64,000 bases of DNA. Source: Bradyrhizobium sp. CCBAU 53340 (GTDB lineage Bacteria; Pseudomonadota; Alphaproteobacteria; Rhizobiales; Xanthobacteraceae). The notes beneath the pieces were generated by a model. The model had not been told where the DNA came from and did not search any database. It saw only the letters and a list, made by a program, of their open reading frames with translations. Within the stretch, counting starts at the first letter, position 1. The number at the start of each line of letters is the position of its first letter. The translations under genes and the position numbers were made by a program. Of the stretch, positions 1 through 13,194 are shown in pieces. The stretch spans positions 1,116,001-1,180,000 of the forward strand of contig NZ_CP030055.1 of NCBI RefSeq assembly GCF_015291645.1, in the 5' to 3' direction.

Positions 1-2
1 CG

Positions 3-1427
3 AAGGCGCAAGCCGAGTTTCCGCAGCATTTTCCTGCCTCGGGCTGGGTCGAGCACGAGCCGGAGGACATCTGGACCTCGACCGTGATGGTCTGCCGCGA
101 GGCGATCGAGCAGGCCGGCATCACGGCAAAGGACATCGCCGCGATCGGCATCACCAACCAGCGCGAGACCACCGTGGTGTGGGACCGCGCCACGGGGCAG
201 GCCGTGCACCGCGCCATCGTCTGGCAGGACCGTCGCACCGCGGACATCTGCGCCAAGTTAAAGCATGAAGGCCGCGAACCTCTGATCTCGCAGAAGACCG
301 GCCTGATCATCGATCCCTATTTCTCCGGCACCAAGGTCGCCTGGATTCTCGACCACGTCCCCGGTGCGCGGGCGCGTGCCGCGCGCGGCGAGCTGATGTT
401 CGGTACCGTCGATTGCTATCTGCTCTGGCGCCTGACCGGCGGCAAGGTGCACGCCACCGACGCCACCAACGCCTCGCGCACGCTGCTGTTCAACATCCAC
501 ACCGGCCAGTGGGACGACGAGCTCCTGGAGATCATCGGCGTGCCGCGTTCGATGCTTCCGGAGGTGAAGGATTCCTCCGCCCGCTTCGGCGAAAGCACGC
601 CCGATTTGTTCGGCGGCGCGATTGCGATCTCGGGCATCGCCGGCGACCAGCAGGCCGCAACCATTGGGCAAGCCTGCTTCCGCCCGGGCATGATGAAGTC
701 CACCTACGGCACCGGCTGCTTCGCCCTGCTCAACACCGGCACCACGCCGGTCGTCTCCAAGAACAAGCTGCTCACCACCATCGCCTATCAGCTCGACGGC
801 AAACGCACCTACGCGCTCGAAGGCTCGATCTTCGTTGCAGGTTCCGCCGTGCAATGGCTGCGCGATGGCCTTGGCATCATCAAGCACGCGGCCGAGACCG
901 GCCCGCTCGCGGACCAGTCGGACTCCATGCAGAGCGTCTATCTCGTGCCGGCCTTTGTCGGCATGGGTGCGCCCTACTGGAATCCGCGGGTGCGCGGCGC
1001 GCTGTTCGGTCTCACCCGCAACACGGGACCTGCCGAACTTGCGCATGCCGCGCTCGAAAGCGTCTGCTACCAGACTTTCGATCTCTGGGCCGCGATGCGC
1101 GCGGACTGGCCGAGCTCGGAAGTAGCAAGCGTCGTGCTGCGCGTCGATGGCGGCATGACGGCGTCAGACTGGACCATGCAGCGCCTCGCCGATCTGCTCG
1201 ATGCTCCGGTCGATCGCCCCGTGATCCAGGAGACGACGGCATTGGGCGCCGCCTATCTCGCCGGCCTCAATGCGGGCGTCTATCCCGAGCCGACCAAATT
1301 CGCCGACAATTGGCGGCTCGAGCACCGCTTCAAGCCGAACATGAGCGATGCCACGCGTGATCGCAAGCTCGCTGGCTGGGCGCGCGCGGTGAAGGGTGTG
1401 CTGGCGAGCGACGAGGGGGAAGGGTAG
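3..1427 (+). CDS. glpK: Glycerol kinase, 5'-truncated by window edge
   Basis: Phosphorylates glycerol to glycerol-3-phosphate with ATP in the cytoplasm. The reading frame is open from base 3, and the residues before the first in-frame GTG (84) still match the family ([11 protein letters not shown]), so the true start lies left of the window. Family features seen are the [11 protein letters not shown] segment, the Asp-containing GIAGDQQAA loop, the phosphate-binding GTGCF motif and the C-terminal DGGMTASDW motif of the FGGY/actin-like fold. About 475 residues are present of the usual 500. It ends just before a hairpin repeat at 1445-1470. Identity is secure; regulation cannot be seen because the promoter is outside. 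Confidence 0.95.
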   Translation, partial: KAQAEFPQHFPASGWVEHEPEDIWTSTVMVCREAIEQAGITAKDIAAIGITNQRETTVVWDRATGQAVHRAIVWQDRRTADICAKLKHEGREPLISQKTGLIIDPYFSGTKVAWILDHVPGARARAARGELMFGTVDCYLLWRLTGGKVHATDATNASRTLLFNIHTGQWDDELLEIIGVPRSMLPEVKDSSARFGESTPDLFGGAIAISGIAGDQQAATIGQACFRPGMMKSTYGTGCFALLNTGTTPVVSKNKLLTTIAYQLDGKRTYALEGSIFVAGSAVQWLRDGLGIIKHAAETGPLADQSDSMQSVYLVPAFVGMGAPYWNPRVRGALFGLTRNTGPAELAHAALESVCYQTFDLWAAMRADWPSSEVASVVLRVDGGMTASDWTMQRLADLLDAPVDRPVIQETTALGAAYLAGLNAGVYPEPTKFADNWRLEHRFKPNMSDATRDRKLAGWARAVKGVLASDEGEG

Positions 1428-1444
1428 CGCGCGACTCTCTCCGA

Positions 1445-1470
1445 GTCGTCCCGGCCTTCGCCGGGACGAC
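1445..1470. repeat. Palindromic hairpin repeat, single arm of the gtcgtcccgg family
   Basis: Arms 1445-1455 and 1460-1470 are perfect 11-bp inverted copies around a cttc loop. The arm sequence is the same as the ends of the longer elements at 4011, 6585 and 62786. It lies 18 bases after the glpK stop and could also end or protect that transcript, but no T tract follows. Confidence 0.75.
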
Positions 1471-1537
1471 GATGCTGTCTATGCCGCCAAAGAGAGGCCT
1501 ACGTCGCTCGCTCAAATAACATCAGGGGAGACCAACA

Positions 1538-3985
1538 ATGAACACGGATTTCAACCGCGTCCTCCACAAGCTCGGCAGCGCCGCGATCTGCGCCGCGCTG
1601 CTCGCTTCACCTGCCATCGCACGCGACAAACCGAACCCGCTTCTCAGCGCGCGGCAAACCAAGACGGACGTCGCTGGTCTCAACGCGCCCGCCCAGATTC
1701 TGGTTGATGTCTGGGGCATCCCGCACATCTATGCCGCCAACGAGCACGACCTGTTCTTCATGCAGGGTTTCAACGCCGCGCGCGATCGGCTCTGGCAGAT
1801 CGATCTCTGGCGCAAGCGCGGCCTTGGCCTGCTCGCAAAGGATTTCGGCCCGGCCTATGCCGAGCAGGACAAGGCGCTCCGCCTGTTCCTCTATCGCGGC
1901 GATATGACGACGGAGTGGGCGTCCTACGGCCCCAAGGCGAAGACCTATGCGGAGGCCTTCGTCGCCGGCGTCAACGCCTATGTCGCAGACGTGCGCGCCG
2001 GAAAGCGTCCCCTGCCGATCGAGTTCAGGATCGCCGGCACCATGCCGGACCCCTGGACGGCCGATGATGTCGTTCGCATCCGCAGCCACGGCCTGACGCG
2101 CAACGTCGCCTCCGAGGTGAAGCGCTCGCTGGTTGCCTGCGCTGCCGGCCTCGAGGCTGACCGCTTCCGCGTCAAGCTCGAGCCGGCCTGGACGACGAAG
2201 GTGCCCGACGGTCTCGACCCCTGCAGCGTGCCGAAGGCCGTGCTCGCGCCCTACGATCTCGCAACGCGCCCCGTGGCCTTTGCCGCCCCGAAGGACCAGA
2301 AGGCCGCGCTCGCGCACGATCCCGACAAATACCTCACCGAAGCCGATCAGCAGCGCGACACGATCGGGTCCAACAATTGGGTGATCGCGGCCTCGCGCAC
2401 CGCGACGGGCCGTCCCATCCTCGCCAATGATCCGCATCGCGAGCACAGCGTGCCCTCGCTGCGCTACATCGTCGGGCTGAACGCGCCCGGCCTCTCCGTG
2501 ATCGGCGCCGGCGAGCCGGCGCTGCCAGGCATCTCGATCGGCCATAACGGCACCATCGCCTTCGGCCTCACCATCTTCAATGTCGACCAGGAGGACCTCT
2601 ACGTCTACGAGCTCAATCCTGACAATCCCAACCAGTATCGCTACGGCAATGGCTGGGAAGACATGCGCATCGTTCACGAGAAAGAAGAGGTGAAAGGCGA
2701 GGCTGATCGCGACCTCGAGCTGAAGTTCACGCGCCACGGGCCCGTGATCTTGGTCGACGACGCGAACAAGCGCGCCTTCGCCGTGCGCTCGATCTGGTTC
2801 GAGCCCGGCACCTCGGCCTATTTCGGCTCCTCGGATTACATGACCGCGAAGGACTGGAACGGTTTCCTCGGCGCGATGCGGCGGTGGGGCGCGCCGTCGG
2901 AGAACCAGGTCTATGCCGACACCAAGGGCAATATCGGCTGGGTCGCCGCCGGCAAGACGCCGCGCCGCGTTGGCTATGACGGCCTGATGCCGGTGCCCGG
3001 CGACGGCCGCTACGAATGGCAGGGCTTTCTCACGCTCGACGAGCTGCCGAAATCCTATCAGCCCAAGCAGGGCTTTATCGCCACCGCTAACCAGATGAAC
3101 TTGCCGGCCGATTATCCCGTCGCCGAGCGTAAGGTCGGCTTCGAATGGGCCGACAGCGCCCGTTGGCAGCGCATCACCGAAGTGCTCGCCGCCAACGCCA
3201 AGGTTTCGCTGGCCGACGCCATGGAGCTGCAGAACGACGACACAGCGATGCTGGGGCGCCGGCTGGTCAAGCTGCTGCAGCCGCTGTCCTCCGACGATGC
3301 CAATGTGAAGAAGGGTCTCGATCTGCTCAAGCCGTGGGACGCGCGCGATGCAGCCGATAGCGCGGCGGCCGCCGTGTTCGAAGTCTGGATCGCCAACCAT
3401 CTCGGCCCAAGGCTCTTGAAGACCACGGCGCCCAAGGCCGTCGCTCTGATCGCACCCGAGGCGTCCAGCATTTCGGCGCTCGTCGCCGCGCTGGAAGCGC
3501 CGGATGCCTCGTTCGGGGCCGATCCCGCCGTTACGCGCGACCAGATCCTGCGCGATAGCCTCGGTGCGGCGGTGGCCGATGTCACCGGCAAGCTCGGTCC
3601 TGATGCGTCGATGTGGCGCTGGGGCCGGCTGCATGTCGCAAAGTTCAATCACGCGCTGATGCCGCTCGCCGACAAGGCGACAGAGACGCAATTATCGGTC
3701 GGTCCGCTCGCCTTCGGCGGCGCCGCCAACGTGCCGCGCGCCGCCACCTATCGCCGCGCGGACTACCAGCTGCTCTCGGGCGCCTCGTTTCGCATGGTGC
3801 TCGACGTCGGCAATTGGGATGCGAGCCGCACCATCAACACACCAGGCCAATCCGGCGATCCCTTCAGCGGCCACTACCGCGATCTCGCGCCGCTCTGGGC
3901 GACGGGACAATATGTGCCGCTGCTCTACAGCCGCAGCGCGGTGGAAGTCGCGACCGCGGAAGCGATCACGCTGACGCCGCGGTGA
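1538..3985 (+). CDS. Penicillin acylase family (Ntn-hydrolase) exported protein
   Basis: An 815-residue precursor of the Ntn-hydrolase superfamily that includes penicillin G acylases, cephalosporin acylases and acyl-homoserine-lactone acylases. The N-terminus is a clear Sec signal (ICAALLASPAIA, cut near residue 29), so it should act in the periplasm. The alpha-chain region is followed by GSNNW, where Ser278 is the predicted autocatalytic nucleophile exposed after precursor cleavage. The length fits an alpha chain, spacer and beta chain. The start ATG has an AGGGGAGA ribosome site 8 bases upstream. The substrate (amide, beta-lactam or homoserine lactone) cannot be told from sequence alone. 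It is not obviously linked to the neighbouring glpK or acetyltransferase. Confidence 0.88.
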   Translation: MNTDFNRVLHKLGSAAICAALLASPAIARDKPNPLLSARQTKTDVAGLNAPAQILVDVWGIPHIYAANEHDLFFMQGFNAARDRLWQIDLWRKRGLGLLAKDFGPAYAEQDKALRLFLYRGDMTTEWASYGPKAKTYAEAFVAGVNAYVADVRAGKRPLPIEFRIAGTMPDPWTADDVVRIRSHGLTRNVASEVKRSLVACAAGLEADRFRVKLEPAWTTKVPDGLDPCSVPKAVLAPYDLATRPVAFAAPKDQKAALAHDPDKYLTEADQQRDTIGSNNWVIAASRTATGRPILANDPHREHSVPSLRYIVGLNAPGLSVIGAGEPALPGISIGHNGTIAFGLTIFNVDQEDLYVYELNPDNPNQYRYGNGWEDMRIVHEKEEVKGEADRDLELKFTRHGPVILVDDANKRAFAVRSIWFEPGTSAYFGSSDYMTAKDWNGFLGAMRRWGAPSENQVYADTKGNIGWVAAGKTPRRVGYDGLMPVPGDGRYEWQGFLTLDELPKSYQPKQGFIATANQMNLPADYPVAERKVGFEWADSARWQRITEVLAANAKVSLADAMELQNDDTAMLGRRLVKLLQPLSSDDANVKKGLDLLKPWDARDAADSAAAAVFEVWIANHLGPRLLKTTAPKAVALIAPEASSISALVAALEAPDASFGADPAVTRDQILRDSLGAAVADVTGKLGPDASMWRWGRLHVAKFNHALMPLADKATETQLSVGPLAFGGAANVPRAATYRRADYQLLSGASFRMVLDVGNWDASRTINTPGQSGDPFSGHYRDLAPLWATGQYVPLLYSRSAVEVATAEAITLTPR

Positions 3986-4010
3986 AAGACGGTACATCCA
4001 TAAGCACACT

Positions 4011-4133
4011 GTCGTCCCGGCGAAGGCCGGGACCCATACTCCGCAGCAGAAGTTGGGAGCGGGACTCGTCGTTTCAGCCGTCGCAAAACAATCTACACTC
4101 GTGGGTATGGGTCCTGGCTTTCGCCAGGACGAC
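4011..4133. repeat. Long inverted-repeat intergenic element (REP/MITE-like)
   Basis: The 29-base end 4011-4039 is repeated in inverted form at 4105-4133 with three differences, giving a 123-bp element that could fold into one long hairpin. Close relatives of the same length occur at 6585-6704 and 62786-62907. It sits between the acylase and acetyltransferase genes and carries no gene. Confidence 0.85.
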
Positions 4134-4177
4134 ACGGAGTGTGTGGTCGGCGTCAAGCTTCAAAGAGACACATCCCC

Positions 4178-4771
4178 ATGATCCTCCCCGACGGCTATTC
4201 CGACATTCCCGCCGGCAAGATCGCCGCCGTTGTCACGCATCTGGAGATGACCACGCCGCCCCCGCGCCGTGACGATCCGCCGGGCGCATGGTCGCTGCGT
4301 AAGGTCGATACGCCCGCGCCTGCCTGGTACCGCGATCTGTTCCGCCGCGTCGGCGAGGAATGGCTGTGGTTTTCGCGGGCACGCATGAACGACACCGAGC
4401 TCGCCGCGATCATCCACGCCGCAGGCATCGAGATTTACGCGCTGGTCGTGGACAGCCGCGACGAAGGCCTGCTTGAGCTCGATTTCCGCGAGCCTGGCCA
4501 ATGCGAGCTGGTCTATTTCGGCGTCACCGCCGGCTTGATCGGCACCGGCGCCGCCCGCTTCCTGATGAACCGCGCGCTGGAGATTGCATGGTCGCGCGAC
4601 GTGCACCGCGTCTGGGTGCACACCTGCACGCTCGATCATCCCTCCGCGCTCGCATTCTATCAGCGCTCCGGCTTCCGCCCGTTCCGCCGTCAGATCGAGG
4701 TGGCCGATGATCCGCGCCTCGATGGCACGCTGCCGCGCGATGCGGCGAAGCATGTGCCGATTATTGAATAG
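4178..4771 (+). CDS. GNAT-family N-acetyltransferase
   Basis: A 197-residue cytoplasmic protein with the GNAT acetyl-CoA fold. The central strand-loop-helix VYFGVTAGLIGTGAARFLM matches motif A, although the Q/RxxGxG/A loop is looser than in the consensus (LIGTGA), and it is followed by WVHTCTLDHPSALAFYQRSGF, the typical motif B with the Asn/Asp-His-P-A-xxFYxxxGF pattern. The ATG at 4178 is preferred over upstream in-frame starts because the family alignment begins there. The acceptor is unknown; small-molecule amines or protein N-termini are both possible. It is probably transcribed alone after the repeat at 4011-4133. Confidence 0.87.
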   Translation: MILPDGYSDIPAGKIAAVVTHLEMTTPPPRRDDPPGAWSLRKVDTPAPAWYRDLFRRVGEEWLWFSRARMNDTELAAIIHAAGIEIYALVVDSRDEGLLELDFREPGQCELVYFGVTAGLIGTGAARFLMNRALEIAWSRDVHRVWVHTCTLDHPSALAFYQRSGFRPFRRQIEVADDPRLDGTLPRDAAKHVPIIE

Positions 4772-4801
4772 CGATGACGGAGTGTGGCTGTCACCGTCCC
4801 G

Positions 4802-5749
4802 CTAGCCATCGAAATTCACCGCCGTCGTATTTGCCCCGCAGACCAACACCGCAATGCGCTCACCGGGCGATGGACGATAGCCTCCGGACAGCACCGCGGC
4901 AAAGGCAGCCGCGCCGCCGGGTTCAGTGACCAGCCGCAGGCGCGACCACAGCGCGTTCTGCGCCTGCCGGATCGCATCGTCGCTGACCAGGACGACGCGC
5001 TCGACATGGGCACGCGCCATCGGAAACATCAATTCGCCGACACGCCGCGGCGCGAGGCTGTCGGCGGCGAGGCCGCCGGCCGGCGCGTCGACCGGAGCGC
5101 CCGCTGCGAAGGCGCTGTGCAGGGTCGGCGAGAGCTCTGGCTCGACGGCAATGATGCGGGTCCTGCCGGCGAACCACGCGGCGATGCCGCCGATCAGCCC
5201 GCCGCCGCCGACGGCAACCAGCAGCGTGTCGATATCAGGCGCGTCGTGCTCCAGCTCGAGGCCAACGCTGCCCTGGCCGAGCAGGGTTTCGGCCTGGTCG
5301 TAAGCGTGCACGGCCATGGCGCCGGTCCGCGCGACATGGGCTTCGCTGGCTGCCAGCGCATCGGCGTAGCGGTTGCCCGCGATCACGAGCTCGGCGTCGT
5401 AGCCTCTGATCCGCCCGGCCTTGGCGGGCGAGGTGATATCAGGAACGAAAATCGTGGCGGGAATTTTGAGCCGCTGCGCCGCATAGGCGACCGCCGCGCC
5501 GTGATTGCCGCCGGAAGCGGCAACGACACCGGCTTGCGGCACTTGCCGCAGCAGCAGATTGGCAAATGCGCCCCGCGCCTTGAACGATCCGGAATGCTGC
5601 AGCAGCTCGAGCTTGAAGGTGACGGGCGCGGCCGGCAGGCCGAAATCGGCGAGATCGGCTTTCAGCAGCGGGGTGCGCCGGATATGCGGGCGAATGACGG
5701 CTTCGGTCGCCGCGATCCGCTCTCGGGTGATCTCTGATGTCGCTGTCAT
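4802..5749 (-). CDS. PLP-dependent serine/threonine dehydratase-like enzyme
   Basis: A 315-residue fold-type II PLP enzyme that would deaminate L-threonine or L-serine to a 2-oxo acid. The cofactor lysine is Lys57 in SGSFKARGA. The substrate loop ASGGNHGAAVAYAA (about 78-91) and the phosphate-binding GGGGLIGG glycine loop (about residue 170) are intact. There is no C-terminal ACT regulatory domain, so it resembles catabolic threonine ammonia-lyases rather than feedback-controlled IlvA; ectoine-type or aspartate racemase/hydroxyaspartate members are also possible. The start at 5749 was chosen because family similarity begins there. It is divergent from the GST gene, sharing a 155-bp intergenic region. 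Confidence 0.85.
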   Translation of the reverse strand: MTATSEITRERIAATEAVIRPHIRRTPLLKADLADFGLPAAPVTFKLELLQHSGSFKARGAFANLLLRQVPQAGVVAASGGNHGAAVAYAAQRLKIPATIFVPDITSPAKAGRIRGYDAELVIAGNRYADALAASEAHVARTGAMAVHAYDQAETLLGQGSVGLELEHDAPDIDTLLVAVGGGGLIGGIAAWFAGRTRIIAVEPELSPTLHSAFAAGAPVDAPAGGLAADSLAPRRVGELMFPMARAHVERVVLVSDDAIRQAQNALWSRLRLVTEPGGAAAFAAVLSGGYRPSPGERIAVLVCGANTTAVNFDG

Positions 5750-5904
5750 GATGGCGTCCTTGATAGCGCATCCGGGCGACGTTGTCGCGGGGCCGTTGCA
5801 TCCGGCGCAATGCTCCATTTCCAACATCGTTCTTGCATCGCGCCGCTCGTGTCGTGGAAACTGATCGGCCCTGCCTTGTCCAACGCCAGAGAAGAGCGAG
5901 AACC

Positions 5905-6534
5905 ATGTTCCTGATCGGCCAATATGATTCCCCCTTCGTCCGCCGCGTCGCGATAGCGCTGCGGCTCTACGGCCTCGCTTTCGAGCACAAGCCTTGGTCG
6001 ACCTTCGGCGATGCCGACAAGATCGCGCCGTATAACCCGCTGCGCCGCGTGCCGACCCTGGTGCTCGACGACGGCGAGGCGCTGATCGAGAGCACGATCA
6101 TCCTGGATTATCTCGACGAGCGCGTCGGGCCTGACAAGGCGATGCTGCCACGGAGCGGCGCCGATCGTCGGAAGCATCTGCGCATCTGCGCACTCGCCAC
6201 CGGCCTCGGCGACAAGGCGGTCAGCCTGCTCTATGAGCGCGTGCTGCGGAAGGAGCAGCTTGCGTTATGGGTCGAGCGCTGCCAGGCGCAAATCAGCGAT
6301 GTGCTGAAGGTGCTGGAAGCCGAGCGCGCCAAGGTGACGACGCCGTACTGGCTGGGGGATCGCATCGGCCATGCCGACGTGGCCGTCGCCTGCGTCGTCC
6401 GCTTCACCCGCGAGGCGCATCCACAGCTGTTCGATGCCGCGCGCTATCCGGCGCTCGCGGCCCACGCCGAACGCTGCGAAGCGTTGGCGCCGTTCCAGGA
6501 GATCGTGCAGCCGCTGGCGCCGCCGAAGGGGTGA
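5905..6534 (+). CDS. Glutathione S-transferase family protein
   Basis: A 209-residue cytosolic GST-type protein. Residues 1-78 form the thioredoxin-like domain (MFLIGQYDSPFVRRVAIAL), with the conserved cis-proline RVPTL near residue 50 and the glutathione-contacting acidic-Ser pair LIES near residue 64. The rest is the helical C-terminal domain with a typical IGHADVAVACVVRF segment. The start ATG follows a GAGCGAGAACC purine-rich stretch. It probably conjugates or reduces electrophiles with glutathione; the natural substrate is unknown. It is followed by an intergenic zone (6535-6895) that holds two repeat types and no gene. Confidence 0.88.
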   Translation: MFLIGQYDSPFVRRVAIALRLYGLAFEHKPWSTFGDADKIAPYNPLRRVPTLVLDDGEALIESTIILDYLDERVGPDKAMLPRSGADRRKHLRICALATGLGDKAVSLLYERVLRKEQLALWVERCQAQISDVLKVLEAERAKVTTPYWLGDRIGHADVAVACVVRFTREAHPQLFDAARYPALAAHAERCEALAPFQEIVQPLAPPKG

Positions 6535-6584
6535 GTGTCGCAACGACAATCGTGTAGCGCATAGCGCGCAACTGCTCCTCCAAA

Positions 6585-6704
6585 GTCGTCCCGGCGAAGG
6601 CCGGGACCCATACGCCGCAGCACGAATTTGACGAAGACTCGGAGTGACCAGCCTTCGCAAAACCACTCCCTGTGGTTATGGGTCCCGGCTTTCGCCGGGA
6701 CGAC
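6585..6704. repeat. Long inverted-repeat intergenic element, second copy
   Basis: The left end 6585-6613 is identical to the left end of the element at 4011-4039, and the inverted right end runs to 6704. At 120 bp it is the same size class as the copies at 4011 and 62786. It sits between convergent genes (GST and metH). Confidence 0.85.
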
Positions 6705-6841
6705 GTCGAGGGTGAGGTGCGTTCTCAGATCTCTCGACGATAGCCGGGCCAGTGACGCGACCCGCGATCCTGCCTTGATACAGGTGTTTTGCCCGACGGA
6801 GCAAGGCAATTTTCGGTAAAACAAAAAATACCTAGAGGTTT

Positions 6842-6876
6842 CAACCCCATCCCTACTGTGCATGGGGTTGTTTTCG
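6842..6876. repeat. Hairpin with 24-bp dispersed repeat downstream of metH
   Basis: CAACCCCAT (6842-6850) and ATGGGGTTG (6862-6870) are perfect inverted arms, followed on the plus strand by TTTT, so it could terminate plus-strand transcripts from the GST side. Bases 6853-6876 are identical to 36379-36402. Both copies lie 15-19 bases past the stop codon of a minus-strand gene. Confidence 0.7.
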
Positions 6877-6895
6877 CGTTTCGCGTCCGGCGGAC

Positions 6896-10747
<3,852 letters not shown>

Positions 10748-10753
10748 GGTGCG

Positions 10754-11665
10754 TTACGCCGCCTTCTGCGCGCTCTTGGCGCGAATGCCGAGCAAATGGC
10801 TGATCGCGAACACGAGATCGGCGCGGTTCATGGTGTAGAAATGGAAAGTGTCGACGCCATGCTTGGCGAGCTTCTGCACCTGGCCGGCGGCGACGGCCGC
10901 GGCGACCAGCTTGCGCGTCTCGGCATCGTTGTCGAGGCCGTCGAACTTCGCGGCGAACCAGTCCGGCACGGTGGTGCCGGCGCGGGTGACGAAATTGCGC
11001 GCCTGCTTGAAATTGTGCATAGGCATGATGCCCGGCACGACCGGAATGTCGATGCCGCGCGCGCGGACCCGGTCGAGATAGCGGAAGTAGAAGTCGTTAT
11101 CGAAGAAGACTTGCGTGATCGCGCGCGTCGCGCCGGCGTCGACTTTTGCTTTCAGCGTGTCGATATCGGCGTCGAAGTCGCGCGCCTCCGGGTGCTTCTC
11201 GGGATAGGCCGAGACTGAGACCTCGATATCCGCGTGCCGCTTCTTGATCCCCGCGACGAGGTCCGCGGAGCTCTGGTAGCCGTCGGGATGGCTGGAGTAG
11301 GGCGTTCCGATGCCGCCGGCGGGATCGCCGCGCAAGGCCACGATGTGGCGAACGCCGACCTCGTGATAGCGGTCGACGATCTCGTCGATCTCGCCGCGCG
11401 AGGCACCGACGCAGGTCAGATGTGCGGCCGGCAGCAGCGCGGTCTCCTTCAGGATGCGCGCGATGGTCGAGTGGGTGCGCTCGCGGGTCGAACCGCCCGC
11501 GCCATAGGTCACCGACACGAATTTCGGGTCGAGCGGGGCGAGCCGGTTGATGGTCTCCCAGAGATTCCGCTCCATCTCCTCCGTCTTGGGCGGAAAGAAC
11601 TCGAAGGAAATCGCAGGCCGCTTCAGGTGCCCGTCGGCTGCCGCAGGCGTCGTCGTCTCAGTCAT
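10754..11665 (-). CDS. metF: Methylenetetrahydrofolate reductase
   Basis: A 303-residue FAD enzyme reducing 5,10-methylene-THF to 5-methyl-THF, the methyl donor for the adjacent MetH. Recognisable segments are ISFEFFPPKTEEME at the N-terminus (catalytic Glu region), VTYGAGGSTRERT, the LRGDPAGG flavin loop and ITQVFFDNDFYFRYLDR. The start at 11665 was chosen because the family begins near there; the longer frame upstream has no family similarity. It is the first gene of the metF-metH operon. Many alphaproteobacterial metF genes follow an ArsR-type regulator; none is present here. Confidence 0.95.
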   Translation of the reverse strand: MTETTTPAAADGHLKRPAISFEFFPPKTEEMERNLWETINRLAPLDPKFVSVTYGAGGSTRERTHSTIARILKETALLPAAHLTCVGASRGEIDEIVDRYHEVGVRHIVALRGDPAGGIGTPYSSHPDGYQSSADLVAGIKKRHADIEVSVSAYPEKHPEARDFDADIDTLKAKVDAGATRAITQVFFDNDFYFRYLDRVRARGIDIPVVPGIMPMHNFKQARNFVTRAGTTVPDWFAAKFDGLDNDAETRKLVAAAVAAGQVQKLAKHGVDTFHFYTMNRADLVFAISHLLGIRAKSAQKAA

Positions 11666-12055
11666 GGCACCACTCACTCGGGGGCTGGCCAGCGGTCTGG
11701 CGGCCGGATCTAGCTTGGAGGGGCCAAGATAGGGCAAAGCTGGATTTCTCGACAGCCCATCATGAATGGGAAGTGGCCCACTTACAGTAAAAACATGTCG
11801 ATTATTGCGGCGCAAATGTCTTGAGTGGGAAGATTTGGCCTTTATCTAATTATATAATGATATTAATATGATATACAAAAATCGGTCGTCGATGGTGGCT
11901 CATTTTACATGTGGGCAAGATGAATTTGATGTTACGTTCAATCTAACCGTCCCAACACTTTGCGTTGCCGACCACGCGGCCTCTCGGCCCGCACACGCCA
12001 GACCTGCACTGTCGGCCCATTGCCGCCGCGCCCGCCTCCACTACCTTAACCAGCC
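11666..12055. other. AT-rich divergent intergenic region upstream of metF
   Basis: About 390 bp without a supported gene. The stretch near 11840-11880 is strikingly AT-rich (for example tatataatgatattaatatg) against GC-rich surroundings. A 13-bp palindrome AAGTGGCCCACTT lies at 11771-11783, about 110 bp upstream of metF, and could be an operator. I looked for SAM-II or SAM/SAH riboswitch cores on the minus strand and did not recognise one. It should hold the promoters of metF (minus) and the flavin monooxygenase gene (plus). Confidence 0.5.
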
Positions 12056-13069
12056 ATGATCCCGCTCTCAGTCCTCGACCTTTCCGTCGTCACCACAGGT
12101 ACAAGGCCGGCCGTTGCGCTCCGCAACAGCATCGATCTGGCGCGCCATGTCGATGGGCTCGGCTATGTCCGCTACTGGCTCGCCGAGCACCACAACCTTG
12201 CCTCGGTGGCGAGCCCGGCGCCCGACGTGATGATCGGGCAGATCGCGGCAGTGACGCAGCATATCCGCGTCGGCTCCGGCGGAGTGATGCTGCCCAACCA
12301 CGCCCCGCTGGTCGTGGCGGAGCGCTTCAAGATGCTGGAGGCGTTGTTTCCGGGGCGGATCGACCTTGGACTTGGCCGCGCGCCCGGCACTGATGGTGCC
12401 ACGGCCTATGCGCTGCGCAGCCGGCTCGATCGCCGCGAGGGCGACGATTTCCTGGAGCGGCTGCACGAGCTGATCCTGTGGGAGACCCGCGAATTCCCCG
12501 CAGGGCACCCCTACCACAACGTCGTCGCGATGCCCGACGACACCAAGCTGCCGCCGATCTGGCTGCTCGGCTCCAGCGACTATTCCTCGGAGCTCGCTGC
12601 ACAGGTCGGCATGGGCTTCGCGTTCGCCCATCATTTCGCGTCCCATGATGCGATCGATGCGATGGTGCATTATCGCAATCGCTTCCAGTCCTCGGCCTGG
12701 CGTGCGAGCCCGCATGCGATCCTTGCGGTCGCCGTCATCGCGGCGGATCGCGATGAGGAGGCCGAAAAGCTCGCGACATCCTTCGACCTCAACCGCCTGC
12801 GCCGCGACCGCGGCCAATATCTACCGCTGCCGAGCGTCGAGGAGGCGCTGGCTTATCCCTATACGGAGGCCGAGCGCGTCTCGATCGCACGCAACCGCTC
12901 GCGCCTGTTCGTCGGCAATCCAGCGACGTTGCAGAAGAAGCTGCAGCCGCTGATCGATGCGAGCAAGCCGGATGAGTTGATGGTGATCACCGCCGTGTAC
13001 GACCACGAGGCGCGGAAGAAGTCATATTCGCTGCTGGCCGAGGCGTTCGGGCTGAAGAGCGCGGCCTAG
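12056..13069 (+). CDS. LLM-class flavin-dependent oxidoreductase (luciferase-like)
   Basis: A 337-residue TIM-barrel protein of the bacterial luciferase-like monooxygenase family, using reduced flavin (FMN or F420-type) supplied by a partner reductase. Typical signatures are [13 protein letters not shown] near residue 38, [20 protein letters not shown] near 80 and [12 protein letters not shown] near 105. This is the same subgroup as E. coli YhbW-type proteins of unknown substrate. It starts at ATG 12056 and appears to be a single-gene unit followed by a repeat element. No flavin reductase gene is adjacent. Confidence 0.9.
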   Translation: MIPLSVLDLSVVTTGTRPAVALRNSIDLARHVDGLGYVRYWLAEHHNLASVASPAPDVMIGQIAAVTQHIRVGSGGVMLPNHAPLVVAERFKMLEALFPGRIDLGLGRAPGTDGATAYALRSRLDRREGDDFLERLHELILWETREFPAGHPYHNVVAMPDDTKLPPIWLLGSSDYSSELAAQVGMGFAFAHHFASHDAIDAMVHYRNRFQSSAWRASPHAILAVAVIAADRDEEAEKLATSFDLNRLRRDRGQYLPLPSVEEALAYPYTEAERVSIARNRSRLFVGNPATLQKKLQPLIDASKPDELMVITAVYDHEARKKSYSLLAEAFGLKSAA

Positions 13070-13078
13070 GCAACTCTC

Positions 13079-13191
13079 GTGCCCCGGACGCGGCGCAGCG
13101 TGAAACGATGCGCTCCAGAGCCGGGGCCCATCGCGCATCTGGGTATCGCTGCCCCTGGGTCCCGGCTCGCGCTTCGCGCGTCCGGGACAAG
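13079..13191. repeat. Inverted-repeat intergenic element, second family
   Basis: Left end gccccggacgcg (13081-13092) and right end cgcgtccgggac (13177-13188) are inverted with one mismatch. The 113-bp element fills the gap between convergent genes. It differs in sequence from the gtcgtcccgg elements but has the same size and layout. Confidence 0.7.
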
Positions 13192-13194
13192 AAG

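Noticed and set aside
1607..3691. 694-codon open frame on the minus strand opposite the acylase gene
   Set aside because: High GC keeps the antisense frame open; no ribosome site or family motif, and the plus strand gene is certain.
11666..11860. SAM-II or SAM/SAH riboswitch before metF
   Set aside because: I could not find the conserved core on the minus strand; a covariance-model search would decide.
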